Shown: positions 6,155 to 15,240 of the stretch, in pieces
How positions within the stretch are numbered: position 1 is the stretch's first letter
Layout: every line of letters begins with the position of its first letter
DNA from: Bacteroidales bacterium
GTDB lineage: Bacteria > Bacteroidota > Bacteroidia > Bacteroidales > JAOZVK01
Length of the DNA stretch: 25,228 nucleotides
Direction: 5' to 3'
Assembly: GCA_029938185.1 (NCBI GenBank)
Contig: JAOZVK010000020.1
Span: 1-25,228, forward strand
Position numbers and translations under genes: made by a program
Notes under the pieces: generated by a model
The model's input: only the letters and a program-made list of their open reading frames with translations
Told to the model about the DNA's origin: nothing
Database searches by the model: none

Positions 6155-9100
6155 TTGGTAAAATTTCTGATAAATAGACCTATAGCTGTAATAATGACCT
6201 ATATAGCCATTATTGTACTTGGTTTTGTGTCAATAGCAAAATTGCCGGTATCGCTTATGCCCGATATTGATATTCCCGAAATAAATATACAATTGAGCTA
6301 TGAAAACAGTTCGGCACGTGAATTGGAAAATTCTATAGTAAAACCATTGCGTACACAATTGCTTCAAGTTTCGCATCTTAAAGATATAAAAAGCGAAACA
6401 AGAAATGGACAGGCTGTAATACGGCTTATTTTCGATTTTGGCACAAACATAAATCTCGCTTATATTGAGACTAATGAAAAAATTGATGCAACAATAAATA
6501 TGTTACCTCGAAATATGGAACGTCCGAAGGTTGTAAAAGCAAACTCAAGTGATATACCTGTATTTCAAATGAATATAAGTTTAAAAGCAGATTCTGCCGA
6601 TATAAAACAAATGTTAGAATTAAGCGAATTTTGCAGCTCTGTTATACAAAAAAGAATTGAACAATTTCCCGAAGTAGCAATGGTGGATATTACAGGATTA
6701 CTAAGTCCGCAGGTAAATATTGTTACTGATAGCAAATTATTGAAAAATCTTAATATCAGCAACAAAGATATTGAGTATGCAATTATATCAAATAACTACG
6801 AAATTGGAAATTTTCTTATCAATGATGGTCAATATCAATATAATATCAGTTTTTCGAACACACTGAAAGACATTGAAGATATAAAAAAAATTAGAATAAA
6901 AGTAAACAATTCAGTTTTTAGACTCGACGAAATTGCAGATATAAGTATACACGCACAGAAACAGTTAGGAATGTTTAGCTCAAATGGAAAACAGGCAATA
7001 AACATGCGTATTATAAAACAGTCTAATGCTAAAATAAATGATTTGAAATATGTAATAGATAAGCTTATACACGAATTTTCAAGCTCATACAAAGAACTGG
7101 ATTTTGAAATTGCAAACGACCAAACCAAATTATTAACATATTCTATAGAAAACCTAAAACAAAGTCTAATGTATGGTGGACTTTTAGCATTCCTGTTAAT
7201 GTTTTTGTTCCTAAAAAATATTAAATCGCCTTTTTTAATAGGAATATCAATACCTACTTCACTTATTGTTAGTATGTTATTTTTTTTTATATTTAATATT
7301 TCCATTAATATTATATCGCTTTCGGGTTTAATACTTGGTGTAGGAATGATGATTGACAACTCTATTATAGTAATTGATAATATAAATCAACATTACCAAA
7401 AAAACAATAATATTGCTAATTCATGCATCAACGGAACAAACGAAGTTATTCGTCCCTTGTTAAGCTCAGTATTAACAACAAGTGCAGTTTTTTTACCTTT
7501 GATTTTTTTGAGTGGAATTTCAGGAGCATTATTTTACGACCAAGCTGTTGCAATTTCAACAAGTTTGTTTGCATCTTTTGTAATCTCCATAACACTTTTG
7601 CCAACAGCATATAATATTTTACATAGGCATATTAAATTTACAAAACTTGATAGTTATATTTCAAAAATTAATATTTTAAAATATGATAATAGTTATCAAA
7701 AAGGATTTAATTTGGTATTTAAACATAAGGCTGTTTTTATATCAATAATAATATTGCTAACATTTTCGAGTGTTATTTTGTTTAAATACATACCAAAACA
7801 AAAATTACCAACAATTAGTCGAAACGATATTGTTTTGAACATTGATTGGAATGAAAATATTACAATTTTTGAGAATAACAAACGCCTGAATAATTTATTG
7901 AATAATCATAAAAAACATATTAATCAATATTATTGTTTAATCGGAAATCAGCAATATTATTTAAATCGAAATATAAATTTAAATCAATCAGAATCAGAAG
8001 TATATATAAAATTTTATGATAAATCGAAAATTATATATTTTAAAAAAGAAATACACAAATATCTAAAATTAAAATATCCAGATTCAAAAATTACTTTTAG
8101 TAATTCGGAAAATATTTTTGACCAAATATTTAACACAAACGAAACATATCTTGAGCTTAGAGTAAGAAACATGCAAAATGCAATTACTCCAGATTATAAA
8201 GATATTAAAGCTCTAATATCAAATATTAACAGTGAAAATGAACTTGTTGGAAATCTACAACTGAACGAATATATTTATATAAATATTGAACATGAAAAAC
8301 TTCTTATTTATGATGTAGATTATCAAATGTTATATTCAAAGCTTAAATCATTATTTAATCAAAACAAAATAAGCACACTAAAATCATTTCAAAAATATAT
8401 TCCTATATATATTGGTTTTGATGAATCAAATATTTATAATATACTAAATAACAGTTTAATAAAAAACAAAAAAAATGTATATATTCCACTAAACTCGCTA
8501 ATATCAACAACAACAAAAAATAGTTACAAAACCATAACTTCAGGAAAAGACGGCGAATATCTACCTTTGGTGGTCAATATCGCCGAAAAAAATATTGAAT
8601 ATTATCAACAATATATAAATAAAAAATTTGAAATGTTCAAAAATTTGAATTACAAACTATCAGGATATTCATTTGATAATAAAAATATTTTTAATGAACT
8701 AATATGGGTACTTGTAATATCAATATTACTGCTTTATTTTATTTTGGCTGCTCAATTCGAATCATTAATTCAACCGTTTATAGTACTGCTCGAAATACCT
8801 ATTGATATTTCTGGAGTTTTTATAATGTTGTTTATATTTGGCTCATCACTAAACCTAATGTCTGGCATTGGCATAGTTGTAATGAGTGGAATTATTATAA
8901 ACGATTCTATTCTTAAAATAGATACAATAAACAAAATCAGAAATACTAATGTTTCGTTAATTGAAGCTATAAAACAAGCAGGACACAGACGTTTAGAATC
9001 AATACTAATGACAAGTATTACAACTATTTTGGCTCTTTTGCCATTTTTATTTCAGTCGGGTATGGGAGTTGAATTACAATTGCCATTAGCATTATCGGTT

Positions 9101-9184
9101 ATTGGAGGAATGTTGATTGGAACAATTGTCAGCTTGTATTTTATACCTTTGGCATATTGGTTTATTTACAGAAAAAGCTCATAA
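6155..9184 (+). CDS. RND (HAE1/AcrB-type) inner-membrane efflux pump, TTG start
   Basis: This is a 1009-residue pump of typical RND length and layout: TM1 at about residues 8-28, a large periplasmic loop, TM helices 2-6 from about 335, a second large loop, and TM helices 8-12 at the end. The TM4 proton-relay motif is GMMIDNSIIVIDN with Asp401 followed by Asn402, the one-Asp version found in many non-AcrB RND pumps. TM10 has GIIINDSIL where AcrB has Lys. The start is TTG at 6155, four bases after the adaptor stop, because no ATG precedes the conserved RPIAVIMTYIAI helix. It is translated with the adaptor. Substrate unknown; position next to the peptide cassettes suggests peptide or lipid export, which is inference. 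Confidence 0.9.
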   Translation: MVKFLINRPIAVIMTYIAIIVLGFVSIAKLPVSLMPDIDIPEINIQLSYENSSARELENSIVKPLRTQLLQVSHLKDIKSETRNGQAVIRLIFDFGTNINLAYIETNEKIDATINMLPRNMERPKVVKANSSDIPVFQMNISLKADSADIKQMLELSEFCSSVIQKRIEQFPEVAMVDITGLLSPQVNIVTDSKLLKNLNISNKDIEYAIISNNYEIGNFLINDGQYQYNISFSNTLKDIEDIKKIRIKVNNSVFRLDEIADISIHAQKQLGMFSSNGKQAINMRIIKQSNAKINDLKYVIDKLIHEFSSSYKELDFEIANDQTKLLTYSIENLKQSLMYGGLLAFLLMFLFLKNIKSPFLIGISIPTSLIVSMLFFFIFNISINIISLSGLILGVGMMIDNSIIVIDNINQHYQKNNNIANSCINGTNEVIRPLLSSVLTTSAVFLPLIFLSGISGALFYDQAVAISTSLFASFVISITLLPTAYNILHRHIKFTKLDSYISKINILKYDNSYQKGFNLVFKHKAVFISIIILLTFSSVILFKYIPKQKLPTISRNDIVLNIDWNENITIFENNKRLNNLLNNHKKHINQYYCLIGNQQYYLNRNINLNQSESEVYIKFYDKSKIIYFKKEIHKYLKLKYPDSKITFSNSENIFDQIFNTNETYLELRVRNMQNAITPDYKDIKALISNINSENELVGNLQLNEYIYINIEHEKLLIYDVDYQMLYSKLKSLFNQNKISTLKSFQKYIPIYIGFDESNIYNILNNSLIKNKKNVYIPLNSLISTTTKNSYKTITSGKDGEYLPLVVNIAEKNIEYYQQYINKKFEMFKNLNYKLSGYSFDNKNIFNELIWVLVISILLLYFILAAQFESLIQPFIVLLEIPIDISGVFIMLFIFGSSLNLMSGIGIVVMSGIIINDSILKIDTINKIRNTNVSLIEAIKQAGHRRLESILMTSITTILALLPFLFQSGMGVELQLPLALSVIGGMLIGTIVSLYFIPLAYWFIYRKSS

Positions 9185-9469
9185 GTAACTAACAATTAAC
9201 AACTTTGCTTATGTCTGGTATAATAGTATAATATAAATAATAAAAAGAGTCGTTTTTATATATTTACCTGTATAATTTAGACTTATACTGGGCTTATAAA
9301 AATACAAGCAAAAATAGCTTATTTCAGTTTTTAATTAGTTCCTAAATTGTTTTTTTTATTTCATTAGTAAGTTTTTTAGCTGAAAAAGGCAAAAGCAATA
9401 CAATAATTTATGATATAGAAATTACTAACTAAACAAAAGAATAAAAACGATAACTAGAAATATAATAAT

Positions 9470-9889
9470 ATGAGCAATGAAAAATTACCTATAGCATTTT
9501 CTGCAATGGCAGATATGAATGTAAATAAAGAAGCAATATTTTTTACTTATGAATTAAGTCAATTATTAAGCAATAAAATAAATATTTCAGATTATGGAGA
9601 AAAGCTAAAAGAAATCTGCTTGATTTTTATGGCAATGGATCCATCAACTCATTCATTTCGTCCTGATAAAAAATTATGGAGTTGGAAGTATGGTGTTTTT
9701 GGTATGTATGTAAATGTTCCTGATTATGACGAATATTGTAAAATTAAAAATAATTTATATGCTAAAAAAATTATAATTAAAATGTATCTTGAAAGCATAA
9801 AAAAATATCTATGGAAACGCAAAGATTTTGATGCTCCCAGGTTTTACACTGATGTTGAAAAAATTCTTAAACCTATTTTAAATTCATAG
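9470..9889 (+). CDS. Orphan Imm44-like immunity protein candidate
   Basis: This is a 139-residue soluble protein with no signal peptide. Its layout resembles the Imm44 family of polymorphic-toxin immunity proteins as I remember it: a short beta N-terminus, a KEICLIFMAMDP strand, an aromatic KLWSWKYG segment, a strand ending in VPDYDEYC, then helices with K-rich ESIKKY and a FDAPRFYTDVEKIL tail. The similarity was judged by eye and is weak to moderate. No toxin gene is adjacent; upstream is the RND pump and downstream a MITE-like element, so it stands alone. If the assignment is wrong it is simply a hypothetical cytoplasmic protein. Confidence 0.4.
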   Translation: MSNEKLPIAFSAMADMNVNKEAIFFTYELSQLLSNKINISDYGEKLKEICLIFMAMDPSTHSFRPDKKLWSWKYGVFGMYVNVPDYDEYCKIKNNLYAKKIIIKMYLESIKKYLWKRKDFDAPRFYTDVEKILKPILNS

Positions 9890-9904
9890 TTTTAACAAAT
9901 AAAT

Positions 9905-10027
9905 GGCTACTCCACCTAAGGTTACCAGTCTTATTTTTCAAGTGGTTTTAATCATAGAAAAGTGAATATTTGCGAAACTTTGTGTAAGTTTGCGGTTAAG
10001 AAGTGTCCAACTTAAAAACTGGTAGCC
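9905..10027. mobile_element. MITE-like element, copy 2 (123 bp, inverted relative to copy 1)
   Basis: The reverse complement aligns along its whole length to 317-463: the GGCTACCAGTTTT start, the ACCGCAAA-TTACACAAAGTTT block, the ATGATTAAAA block, and ACTTGAAAAATAAGAC. It has an internal deletion of about 20 nt, and its other end is worn (GGAGTAGCC). Its flanks show no target duplication. It ends 37 bp before the antitoxin-like gene and may supply or disrupt that gene's promoter. Confidence 0.65.
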
Positions 10028-10064
10028 TTATTTCGCAAATACAAATCAAAAAAATATAGATATT

Positions 10065-10304
10065 ATGGAATACACAACTGAATTTAAAGTGCAAGTAGGC
10101 AACGAGCTTGTAGAAATGTATGGAAAAGATAAAATAGAAAGTTTTTTAGAAAAATATTTAAACCTTGCTATAATAAAATTATCGAAACAAGAATTATTAG
10201 ATGATTTACAATCCATTGATATAAACGACAATAGATGGCAAGCAACACGACAAAAGGCTTGGAATGAATACGGCAGCAAACTATTATTAAAAGTTAGCTC
10301 ATGA
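10065..10304 (+). CDS. Putative antitoxin partner of PIN-domain protein
   Basis: This is a 79-residue, mostly helical and charged protein with no recognised DNA-binding motif. It is called an antitoxin by context: it is small, and its stop overlaps the ATG of a PIN-domain gene by 4 nt (ATGA), the standard layout of type II toxin-antitoxin pairs. The C-terminal half (DINDNRWQATRQKAWNEYG) could wrap the toxin. Its family is not recognised. Confidence 0.5.
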   Translation: MEYTTEFKVQVGNELVEMYGKDKIESFLEKYLNLAIIKLSKQELLDDLQSIDINDNRWQATRQKAWNEYGSKLLLKVSS

Positions 10305-10726
10305 AAACTGACTACATAGCAGATGCAAACGTGCTAATGAGTATTTTGATAAGTGGAAAATCGCAATACATAAATACACTTCAATTTTTCAATTTCTATA
10401 TACCCGAATTTGCAATTATAGAATTGAATTTGTATAAAAATGTGATTTTAGAAAAAACGAAACTTGATAAAACTCAATTTCGCTATTTTGCATACAAAGT
10501 ATTTACACTAATACATTTTATACCAGAATTTATTTTACAACAAAACTCAATTCAAAAGGCAAAAGAGTTATGCAAAAATATAGATATAAAAGATACAAAT
10601 TATGTAGCCCTTGCAATTGATATGAATTTAACATTATTAACAAGAGATATAAAATTACAAAAAGGACTAAAAAAGAAAAAATTTAAAGACATAATGTTAT
10701 TTAAAGACTTCATTTATAACATTTAA
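10301..10726 (+). CDS. PIN-domain ribonuclease (VapC-like toxin candidate)
   Basis: This 141-residue protein has the PIN-fold acidic residues in the expected order: Asp8 in YIADANVLMS, Glu41 in FAIIELNLYK, Asp98 in IKDTNYVALA, and Asp116 in LLTRD. PIN domains are Mg-dependent RNases, and in VapC toxins they cut tRNA or rRNA. The length fits a stand-alone PIN toxin and the upstream overlapping gene fits an antitoxin. Its last 30 bp overlap the end of the convergent RND gene on the other strand. All four catalytic positions are present, so the enzyme should be active if folded. Confidence 0.75.
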   Translation: MKTDYIADANVLMSILISGKSQYINTLQFFNFYIPEFAIIELNLYKNVILEKTKLDKTQFRYFAYKVFTLIHFIPEFILQQNSIQKAKELCKNIDIKDTNYVALAIDMNLTLLTRDIKLQKGLKKKKFKDIMLFKDFIYNI

Positions 10727-13700
10727 TCTAATAATAATTGGTAAGTAAATAATTATTCCAATTATAGAAAAAACAAGCCCTCCTATAGTTCCAATTGCCA
10801 ATGCAAACCAAAAAACTTCGTTTTGACCATCAATTATAAATGGAATCAGTCCCAATACTGTAGAGATAATTGTCAAAAATATAGGTACAACTTTGTTATT
10901 AAAAGCTTTTATATAGATAGTCAGTAAAGTTCGTTTATTGTATTTTTTCTTAAAAATATTAAAATCATTAATAATATATAAAGACGAATTAACAGTGATA
11001 CCGCTTAATAAAACAAATGAAGCATATCCACCTTGATCGAAATTGAAATCAAATAAATAAAATGTTAAAAAAACTCCAATAAACGATATAGGAATCATAA
11101 ATACTACTGAAAACGGTTGTGTAAGTGATTCAAGTAAAATTGCTGATATAAAGTATATTATAACAATTATTAATATAATATAAACAAATGGAATTTTAGT
11201 ATCTTTTGAGGGAATTAGATTACTTATTTCAAGTCTTTTAGCAGTATAGCCCAAAGGAAATATATGTTTTATATTTGTTAATACTTTGTTGATGTGTTTG
11301 TTTGCAAATTTTTCAGCTCCAATGTAGTCAAACTCAACTACTCTAACATACTGCTGGTTTTCCTTTATTATTGCTTCGCCCGATTTTTGTTTTTTTATTT
11401 GTGAGAGTTTATCAAGCTTTATATAACGCTTATTTATTTTTAGTAAAGAATTTTTTAAAGACCATAAATCAAATAATTCCGCTTGTTTTGAAAGAAAGCT
11501 AATTCTCTCATAATTATTATCAATAATTAGTTCAATATCAGGATAATTATTTATCGTATTTTGTTTAATTTTATTTGCTAAATTTAAAAGGGAAATATCC
11601 GAATTTGCTAATATTTCTTTATTTATATCAATAAAATATTCGTCATATGTTGAGTATCGTTCAAAAAGAGATAAATTTACTGATGTTTTAATATTTTGAA
11701 CTCTGGGGTGTATACTGAGCTGTTTTTTTAAATTATCAATTTGTTTTCCAAGTTCGTCATAATTATATCCGTAAACAGCAATTGCAAAAGATGGTATTAC
11801 GCTAAATTCGCCATTACTAAACATTCGTCCAACTCCTGAAATATTCCATCTTATACCACCCAAATCCATTGATTTATTTACTAATCTGCTTTTTAATAAA
11901 AAAGGAAATGAGCTTTTTTCAAATTCTTTTTTAAAATATATTGTTAATGTTCCTCGCCGTCTGCTTTGTATTCTTGTAATATATTTATCTATTTCCTTAA
12001 ATCGTGATAAATAGCTTTCTATCATCATAAAGCTGTTATTCAATTGTTCTATTGTGCTTCCGGTTGGTGCAGATGCGATTACATAGAGCTTTGTTGCTTC
12101 TTTTTTTGAATAATTCGAATTTTCAAAAACATAATAATTAAACAAACGAAGGCTGCCGCCTAAAAATTTATTTACATAAGGTTTTACTTTTTCTACATAA
12201 GTTTCGTTACCTAATGTTTTATTATACAAATTACTATACCAGCTTTCATTAACTATTTTATTGGGTAATAAATACACTGGTAAACCAAATGAAAGAATAA
12301 TTATAATTATAAAAATAATTTTAAATTTTCGTATTATAATAATAGTTTGCAAATAAAAATTTGATAATTTATAAATAATTCGCTTTCGTTTAATTATATT
12401 TTTGTTAGTCTTATTTTTAACATTAATATATTGCATAAGAGCAGGAACTAAAAAAAGCGAAACTATAAGCGAAACCATTAGATTTACAATAATTATAATT
12501 GCAAAATCTATCAAATTAAGTTTTATATCATCGTCAAGATAAAAAATAATACACAAAGACGCTATACTTGTAAGTGTTGATGCAAATATTGGTAAAAAAA
12601 CATTTTTATTGTTATAATACTTTAAATGGTCAATCATAACTACCGTATTATCAATAATCAAGCCCATCGAAACAGTTATTCCAGCTAAAGAATATAAATG
12701 AATTTCTATTTTAAATATATAATAAAAAATAAAAGCAATGGATAGATTTGCAATAAGACTAAAAAGTATTAACAATAAATATTTATGATTTCTGCTGATA
12801 ATAAGCACAAATAGAAGCAAAATAGCTACCGTGTAGATTGTTCTCATTATTATTTTCTCAAGCTCACCAATTATATATTCTGTCGAATCGAATGTATTAA
12901 TCAATTTAAATCCTTTTGGCAATTTATTTGTAATTTTGGATAGTTTGTTTTTTATTCTTTTGGTAATCAATAGGTCATTTGTGTATTTATTGGAATAAAC
13001 AATAATATTAACAGTATTCATTCCATTTATTCTAAAATAATTAGTGTGGTTTTGTTCCTTGTGTTGAATTTTGCATATATCATTTAAATATATTATTCTG
13101 TTGCCAATTTTCTTTATTGGAATACTTCCCCATACTGTTTTATTCGACTTATATCCTTTTATAACAACATTAATTGTTTTCTTTATGCCATCTTCAACAT
13201 AATAAGTTATACCTATTGATTTTTTAGATAAATAATTCTCAACTGCTTTTTTAATATCTAAAGTGGTTATTTTATATAAATTTAATATACTGTTATCATA
13301 AATAATTATATACTCATAGGGAGTAGCACCATTTATTTCAACTTTATATACACCCTCAATAAGAGATAATTCGGATTGAATATTATCCTCAGCATATTTT
13401 TTAATAAAATATGAATTATATGATGCATTTAATGTGTAAGCCAAAAGAGGTTTGTCTTCGTAATCACCTGGTTTATCCAAACTTATTGTAGGATACGAAA
13501 CTTGATTTGGAAATTTTGAATAAACTCTACGAATTATTGAAGCAATTTCGAATCGTACCAAATCTAAATCAACATCTTTATCAAACTCTACACTTATGCT
13601 AGCATAAGCTTTTTGTGATACAGAATTAATTTTTTTTATACCACTTATTGTATTTAACGAAGCTTCGAGTTTTGATGTAACTTCTTGTTCTATAATCCTA

Positions 13701-13867
13701 CTTGATGCCGAGAACCACGAATAGTTTATTGTTATTGATGGAAGACTATTACTTGGATTTAAGCTAACTGATATTAATGGTATAAAGTTCAAACCAAGTA
13801 TTACAGCAACAGTAAACATAATTACTATTGAAAAGTGAGATAAACTATATCTTTTTTCGTCTAACAT
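10697..13867 (-). CDS. RND-family inner-membrane efflux pump (second, divergent; no adaptor)
   Basis: This 1056-residue protein has TM1 at about residues 10-30, two large periplasmic regions and two six-helix bundles. TM4 reads GLIIDNTVVMID with Asp406-Asn407, and TM10 reads ITVNSSLYIIND where AcrB has Lys. The protein is diverged from the pump at 6155 and has no adaptor or channel gene next to it. The start ATG at 13867 lies 43 bp from the 8-nt repeat array; the leader shares sequence with the leaders of the two B genes upstream on the same strand. It may be co-transcribed with the B/A modules. Substrate unknown. Confidence 0.85.
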   Translation of the reverse strand: MLDEKRYSLSHFSIVIMFTVAVILGLNFIPLISVSLNPSNSLPSITINYSWFSASSRIIEQEVTSKLEASLNTISGIKKINSVSQKAYASISVEFDKDVDLDLVRFEIASIIRRVYSKFPNQVSYPTISLDKPGDYEDKPLLAYTLNASYNSYFIKKYAEDNIQSELSLIEGVYKVEINGATPYEYIIIYDNSILNLYKITTLDIKKAVENYLSKKSIGITYYVEDGIKKTINVVIKGYKSNKTVWGSIPIKKIGNRIIYLNDICKIQHKEQNHTNYFRINGMNTVNIIVYSNKYTNDLLITKRIKNKLSKITNKLPKGFKLINTFDSTEYIIGELEKIIMRTIYTVAILLLFVLIISRNHKYLLLILFSLIANLSIAFIFYYIFKIEIHLYSLAGITVSMGLIIDNTVVMIDHLKYYNNKNVFLPIFASTLTSIASLCIIFYLDDDIKLNLIDFAIIIIVNLMVSLIVSLFLVPALMQYINVKNKTNKNIIKRKRIIYKLSNFYLQTIIIIRKFKIIFIIIIILSFGLPVYLLPNKIVNESWYSNLYNKTLGNETYVEKVKPYVNKFLGGSLRLFNYYVFENSNYSKKEATKLYVIASAPTGSTIEQLNNSFMMIESYLSRFKEIDKYITRIQSRRRGTLTIYFKKEFEKSSFPFLLKSRLVNKSMDLGGIRWNISGVGRMFSNGEFSVIPSFAIAVYGYNYDELGKQIDNLKKQLSIHPRVQNIKTSVNLSLFERYSTYDEYFIDINKEILANSDISLLNLANKIKQNTINNYPDIELIIDNNYERISFLSKQAELFDLWSLKNSLLKINKRYIKLDKLSQIKKQKSGEAIIKENQQYVRVVEFDYIGAEKFANKHINKVLTNIKHIFPLGYTAKRLEISNLIPSKDTKIPFVYIILIIVIIYFISAILLESLTQPFSVVFMIPISFIGVFLTFYLFDFNFDQGGYASFVLLSGITVNSSLYIINDFNIFKKKYNKRTLLTIYIKAFNNKVVPIFLTIISTVLGLIPFIIDGQNEVFWFALAIGTIGGLVFSIIGIIIYLPIIIRLNVINEVFK

Positions 13868-13910
13868 AAAAAGCTTACTATCAAAGTTTTTTTATCTTAC
13901 TCCCACATTT

Positions 13911-14020
13911 AATAATCCCAATAACCCTATAATCCCATAACCCCATAACCCCATAACCCCATAACCCCATAACCCCATAATCCAATAATCCAATAATCCA
14001 ATAATCCAATAATCCCATAA
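13911..14020. repeat. 8-nt repeat array 1, with phased G4 runs on the minus strand
   Basis: About 13-14 units of an 8-nt sequence close to ATAAYCCC / AATAATCC. Five CCCC runs start at 13941, 13949, 13957, 13965 and 13973, exactly 8 nt apart, so the minus strand reads GGGG-TTAT repeated. The array lies between the stop of gene A (14021) and the leader of the second RND gene. Confidence 0.85.
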
Positions 14021-14605
14021 TCAAAGACTCCAATACGTTTTAATAATATAAACAACAGCATGTCCGGTTTTGAATTTATAAGAAAAACGCCAAACATTTT
14101 TAGTATTTTCTACTTTATATAATTCCTTTTGCAGATTAGAAATATTTATTTTCAGTAACTGTTTCGACTTCTTTCCAACTGTTTGAATTTCATTTATATT
14201 TAATTCATTTGCCCATTTTTCAATAACTTGTAGTTCATTTTTTGCAATATGTTGATAAAAGTATGTTCCTTCTCTAAAATCCATAATTAGAGTGTATAGA
14301 TTTGATTTTTCATATTCATTTGTCTCACTTGTTTTTATAAAATCAACAAATCCAAATCCTGTTTTTACTCTATATGTTAAATTCCAAAGGTTTTGTGTTT
14401 GTTCTAAAGGAATCATTAATTTTTCTTTTATTTCTTCTTTTATTTCATGCAAAATCTGTAATTTTGTATAATTGTTTATATATTTTATATTATTGATATT
14501 AAGTTTTTTTGCCCATAAAATAGCCGCATCAATATTTGTTTCAGACTGTATTTGATTAATATATTGTTTTCCTCTAAAATCGTTATAAAATGTGTATAAA
14601 TTCAT
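14021..14605 (-). CDS. Two-repeat protein A, copy 1
   Basis: This 194-residue soluble protein consists of two tandem copies of a ~92-residue domain. Both begin with NLYT...DFR (residues 2 and about 102), contain a WA..L.I..I core, and end with W..(S/T)Y..KTG...V..IKT. The function is not recognised; similar single-domain proteins occur as hypothetical proteins in Bacteroidota, and their small, sharply variable nature resembles immunity or binding modules (inference). The second repeat is virtually identical to that of copy 2 (15240-15827), while the first repeat is clearly diverged. The ATG follows the stop of B (14628) by 22 nt, so B and A form an operon. Confidence 0.6.
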   Translation of the reverse strand: MNLYTFYNDFRGKQYINQIQSETNIDAAILWAKKLNINNIKYINNYTKLQILHEIKEEIKEKLMIPLEQTQNLWNLTYRVKTGFGFVDFIKTSETNEYEKSNLYTLIMDFREGTYFYQHIAKNELQVIEKWANELNINEIQTVGKKSKQLLKINISNLQKELYKVENTKNVWRFSYKFKTGHAVVYIIKTYWSL

Positions 14606-14627
14606 AATACTAAAATTATTAAAATTA

Positions 14628-15161
14628 TTAAAACCCCTTTCCCTTTTGACTATGATTTTCTCCCATAAAATCCATTTTTCGTTTCCAATGTTTCATTTGT
14701 TTTTTTACCTTATCCGTTAATTTTTTTATTTCTTTATTTCTTGGTCGTTTTCTTTTTAATTCTTCATATTTTTTTCTCAATTTTTCATACTTCTCTTTTG
14801 CAGCCTGTTGTCGTTTTTCATTTGAATGCTTTTCGTTTCTGCCACTTTGTTTTTTATTATCAGTTTGCTCATTTTGATTTGTTTGTTCTGTCTGTTTATT
14901 CTGATTTATTTGTTGTTCTATTTTATTATTAAAAGCTATAGGTCTAAGAATGGTATTTATTACAAAAAAAAGAATAATAGTTAATGCTATAAATTTAAAA
15001 ACAATTAGCAATATTTTGGCTCTTCGAGCCTTTTTATCTTGCTTACGCATAAATGTTTTTACATTTGTATCTGTTATATATTTTATTCTTTTGGTTTCTA
15101 ATGTATTTATCATGATTTTCAATAATTTAAGCTCTTCAAAGTTTTTATCTTGCTTCCACAT
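14628..15161 (-). CDS. Single-pass membrane protein B, copy 1
   Basis: This 177-residue protein has a basic cytoplasmic N-terminus (RKQDKKARRAK at about residues 39-49), one transmembrane helix at about residues 50-72, a Gln/Asn/Thr-rich linker (about 78-110), and a strongly basic, Lys/Arg/Glu-rich helical tail that is probably coiled coil. It ends KHWKRKMDFMGENHSQKGKGF. No family is recognised. The N-terminal ~115 residues are nearly identical to B copy 2, whereas the tail differs. It precedes A in the same transcript. The tail of B and the first repeat of A may be a matched pair, because both lie in the divergent core of the duplicated module. Confidence 0.6.
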   Translation of the reverse strand: MWKQDKNFEELKLLKIMINTLETKRIKYITDTNVKTFMRKQDKKARRAKILLIVFKFIALTIILFFVINTILRPIAFNNKIEQQINQNKQTEQTNQNEQTDNKKQSGRNEKHSNEKRQQAAKEKYEKLRKKYEELKRKRPRNKEIKKLTDKVKKQMKHWKRKMDFMGENHSQKGKGF

Positions 15162-15163
15162 TT

Positions 15164-15240
15164 AATAATCCAATAATCATAAATCCCATAATCCCACAAT
15201 CCAATAATCTAATAATCCCATAATCCAATAATCCCATAAT
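15164..15240. repeat. 8-nt repeat array 2
   Basis: About nine units of the same 8-nt motif (AATAATCC, CATAATCC variants) between the stop of A copy 2 and the start of B copy 1. The array borders match those of arrays 1 and 3: gene A stop on one side, the leader motif TTCCACATTTAATAATCC on the other. Confidence 0.85.

Noticed and set aside
6835..7359. 174-codon minus-strand ORF inside the first RND pump
   Set aside because: It is antisense to conserved RND sequence with no start signal or family resemblance.
7355..7360. Asp-Asn instead of Asp-Asp in TM4 as a sign that the RND pumps are inactive
   Set aside because: Both pumps show it, and many working RND transporters have a single Asp at this place; the rest of both proteins is intact.
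14741..15165. Plus-strand hydrophobic ORFs opposite gene B
   Set aside because: They are antisense shadows of the lysine-rich B gene, whose reverse strand reads as Phe/Leu-rich; the paralogous B copy shows conservation in the minus-strand frame.
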